DNA of 64,000 bases, taken from positions 39,529,200-39,593,199 of the forward strand of contig OX393554.1 in NCBI GenBank assembly GCA_947650365.1, in the 5' to 3' direction. A program made the position numbers and the translations under genes. Numbering within the stretch: the first letter of the stretch is position 1; each line of letters starts with the position of its first letter. This DNA comes from Chamaelirium japonicum. Taxonomy: Eukaryota; Streptophyta; Magnoliopsida; Liliales; Melanthiaceae. Below the pieces are notes generated by a model. It ran no database searches and was not told where the DNA came from. It saw only the letters and a program-made list of their open reading frames with translations. Shown here in pieces: positions 62,402 to 64,000 of this stretch.

Positions 62402-62624
62402 CAGTGGGACCCCACAGCCTTGCTTGGGACCCACGAAAAAGACAGTGGGACCCGTAGCCCTACCTGGGGCCCACAAAAATGATAGTGGGACCTACAGTAC
62501 TGCCCGGGGCCCACAAAGATGACAATGAGACCTGCAGCCTTGGCTGGGATCCACAAGGACGATAGTGGGACCCGCAGCCCTACTTGGGGCCTACGAAGAC
62601 GGTAGTAAGACCCACAACCCTACC
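62402..62624. repeat. 40-bp minisatellite, about 5.5 copies
   Basis: Copies begin at 62402, 62443, 62483, 62523, 62563 and 62603 with consensus words AGTGGGACC, CAGCC and TGGGGCCCAC. Confidence 0.9.
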
Positions 62625-62718
62625 TTCGCTACTCGCATCGCCCCCACCGCTTCCGCCTTCGCTGCTCGCACTGCCCCCACCACTTCCGCCTTTGCTGCTC
62701 GCACTGCCCCCACCGTCA
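62625..62718. repeat. 33-bp tandem repeat, three copies
   Basis: TTCGCTGCTCGCACTGCCCC starts copies at 62625, 62658 and 62691, directly after the 40-bp minisatellite. The period is a multiple of three, but no gene is supported. Confidence 0.85.
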
Positions 62719-62935
62719 ACATGACGAGGGAGGAGGGCAGGTGAGGGTGGTCTCGAGAGTAAAATGTTAGGAAGGGTTAAATGAAAAGTTGGGGTTGGGT
62801 TAGAGGGGCTGGAGCTTAAATGAAAAGTTTCACTGGGTTTATCCTAATCTGGGATTGGTTATAGGAGTCGAGGGCTTTTGGACATTTCACCGTGATGAAT
62901 AGTGTAAAATGGCATATATGCTCTTGAAATGAACC

Positions 62936-62938
<3 letters not shown>

Positions 62939-62975
<37 letters not shown>

Positions 62976-63078
62976 TGGAACTTGGTACTAATCGTTGTCG
63001 AAAGAAAGCGTACTAAACAGGCCGAGCTAAAGACAGAAACGAGCGCGAGCGCGAGAGAGAGAGAGAGAGAGAGACGAG
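62939..63078. repeat. Two (GA)n runs before the right-edge gene
   Basis: GA runs lie at about 62940-62972 and 63054-63074, just upstream of the exon at 63104. GA/CT repeats are common in plant core promoters and 5' leaders. Confidence 0.85.
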
Positions 63079-63103
63079 AGAGAGGGGGGGAGAGCGAGAG
63101 GAG

Positions 63104-63490
63104 ATGGGAACCCAAGCCGTCCTCCAAACACCTCACCATGTCCTCGCCCTCCACCGCGGGAGCTCTCGCCGCCAGTCGTCCCCCCATCACCGCAGCCACC
63201 CCCACCACCGGGTCTTCTTCCCTGCGCTCCTCCCCCGCCGCAGTTTCCCTTCCCTTAGGATGGCCGCCGCCGCCTCTCCGCCGCCGCTCGCGGTGATAGC
63301 GCACCCGGGGAAGACCCTGGACGGACGCTCCACGGCCTTCCCGGATCTCGGCCACCCTTCCTCCTCATCCGCCTCCTCCTCTATGATGTTTGCCCCCGTC
63401 TTGAAAGGGGGATACGGCGCGTACGGGTCCGTGACGCTGGAGAGGTCCAAACTGGATACGTCCAAGAAATCGAAGAAGTCGAGCCCCGAG
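63104..63490 (+). CDS. First exon of a probably plastid-targeted protein (partial)
   Basis: The frame from the ATG at 63104 runs 129 residues to a good donor (GAG|GTAAGG) at 63490/63491; the rest of the window reads as intron. The first 50 residues are rich in Ser, Arg, His and Pro with almost no acidic residues, as in a chloroplast transit peptide. After a second Met (MAAAASPPPLAV) comes SMMFAPVLKGGYGAYGSVTLERSKLDTSKKSKKSSPE. The last part resembles, from memory, the N-terminal region of RETICULATA-RELATED proteins, but this is weak and would need exon 2. Translation could instead begin at the second Met near 63260. A frame offset by one (ATG at 63138) ends in a stop and lacks the donor-matched tail. 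The exon is GC-rich and follows two GA repeats in the presumed 5' leader. Confidence 0.6.
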
Positions 63491-64000
63491 GTAAGGTGGA
63501 AGATCACCTGAAGTCTTCTGTAGAGTCCTTTGAGAACTATTGTTTCATGCTAAATGTTACATTCATATGATCCAAATTCTACTTCTTGTATCAATCGTCG
63601 CTGTGTTATCACTTACAATTACACTTTTGTTTGGAAAAAAAAAAAAAAGATGCCCGATTCTTTGAGTGAAAAATTGGAAGCTGTGTACCACAGATAACCC
63701 GACATCGTATGTACCTTGAAGGTCATTGTCTACTGAAGTGAGATATGATTACTTCACCAAAAAAAAAAAGTGAGATATGATTATGCTTTACATATAGCTT
63801 CGTGCGAATGTCATCCTATTGATATTTGTTTATAGACTTGTCTGTCTTATTTTAATTATAAATCTTTTGTTCACTTCGAAATATATTTATGGTCAGTGTG
63901 GGTATTGGGTAACAACGGAATAAATGTGTTTAGTCATTCAGATAAAAGTCATGAATTCATAAAACATGTCAATATACTGGTATCATTATACATGCCATAT
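63491..64000 (+). other. Start of intron 1 of the right-edge gene
   Basis: The sequence is AT-rich, begins GTAAGG and shows no long reading frame or obvious repeat apart from A runs at about 63636 and 63760. The next exon must lie beyond the window. Confidence 0.55.

Noticed and set aside
62816..63355. 179-residue minus-strand frame opposite the right-edge exon
   Set aside because: Much of it is Ser-Leu repeat translated from GA microsatellites. The plus strand has a better start and a donor site.

Overview
This is a window of plant nuclear genome. It has split genes with GT/AG introns, an intron of about 9.5 kb, LTR retrotransposons with plant-type initiator-Met tRNA primer sites, L1- and RTE-type LINE relics, MITE families and SSRs. 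The short intronless heat-shock gene and the start of the right-hand gene are very GC-rich in an AT-rich background. This fits a monocot or another angiosperm with GC-rich genes, but the species cannot be named from sequence alone.

Four protein genes can be supported. (1) The 3' exons of a small chloroplast membrane protein of the DUF-like kind found across plants (+, 7295-8151). (2) A PHD-finger / SPOC-like protein of the AIPP2/PAIPP2 family (-, 28649 to 11616). It has ten coding exons whose splice phases all agree, giving a model of 1194 residues. It converges on gene 1. (3) An intronless small heat-shock protein (+, 54938-55420) with a TATA box upstream. (4) The first exon of a probably plastid-targeted protein that runs off the right edge (+, about 63104-63490).

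The rest is repeats. 1-7.3 kb holds old repeats, a TIR element and a MITE upstream of the gene 1 exons. 8.2-11.6 kb is the convergent intergenic region. Introns of the PHD gene contain an LTR relic with a primer site (13.4-14.1 kb), a rearranged RTE-type LINE (20.9-23.3 kb) and TIR elements. 29.3-31.0 kb is a head-to-tail run of three copies of one MITE; the middle copy is split by a LINE insertion with an 18-bp target duplication. 31.7-32.5 kb is a hAT-like MITE. 33.4-34.9 kb is a decayed coding relic with a 233-bp tandem duplication.

35.2-50.8 kb is a nested stack. A full-length Copia element (37867-47629, two LTRs of about 1.95 kb, GTTGG target duplication) sits inside an inverted, older LTR of a related family. 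That LTR also holds a TIR element with a GC-rich payload, and it abuts a truncated minus-strand Copia polyprotein. 50.8-54.9 kb is mostly non-coding. The heat-shock gene is bracketed by two related SINE-like sequences, followed by a 5'-truncated LINE with a 10-bp target duplication. 56.4-62.9 kb holds inverted-repeat elements, a tandem segmental duplication and minisatellites.

I found no clearly new biological system. The notable observations are the reconstructable insertion history, a 52-bp near-perfect foldback in the TIR-element payload, and the SINE pair around the heat-shock gene.
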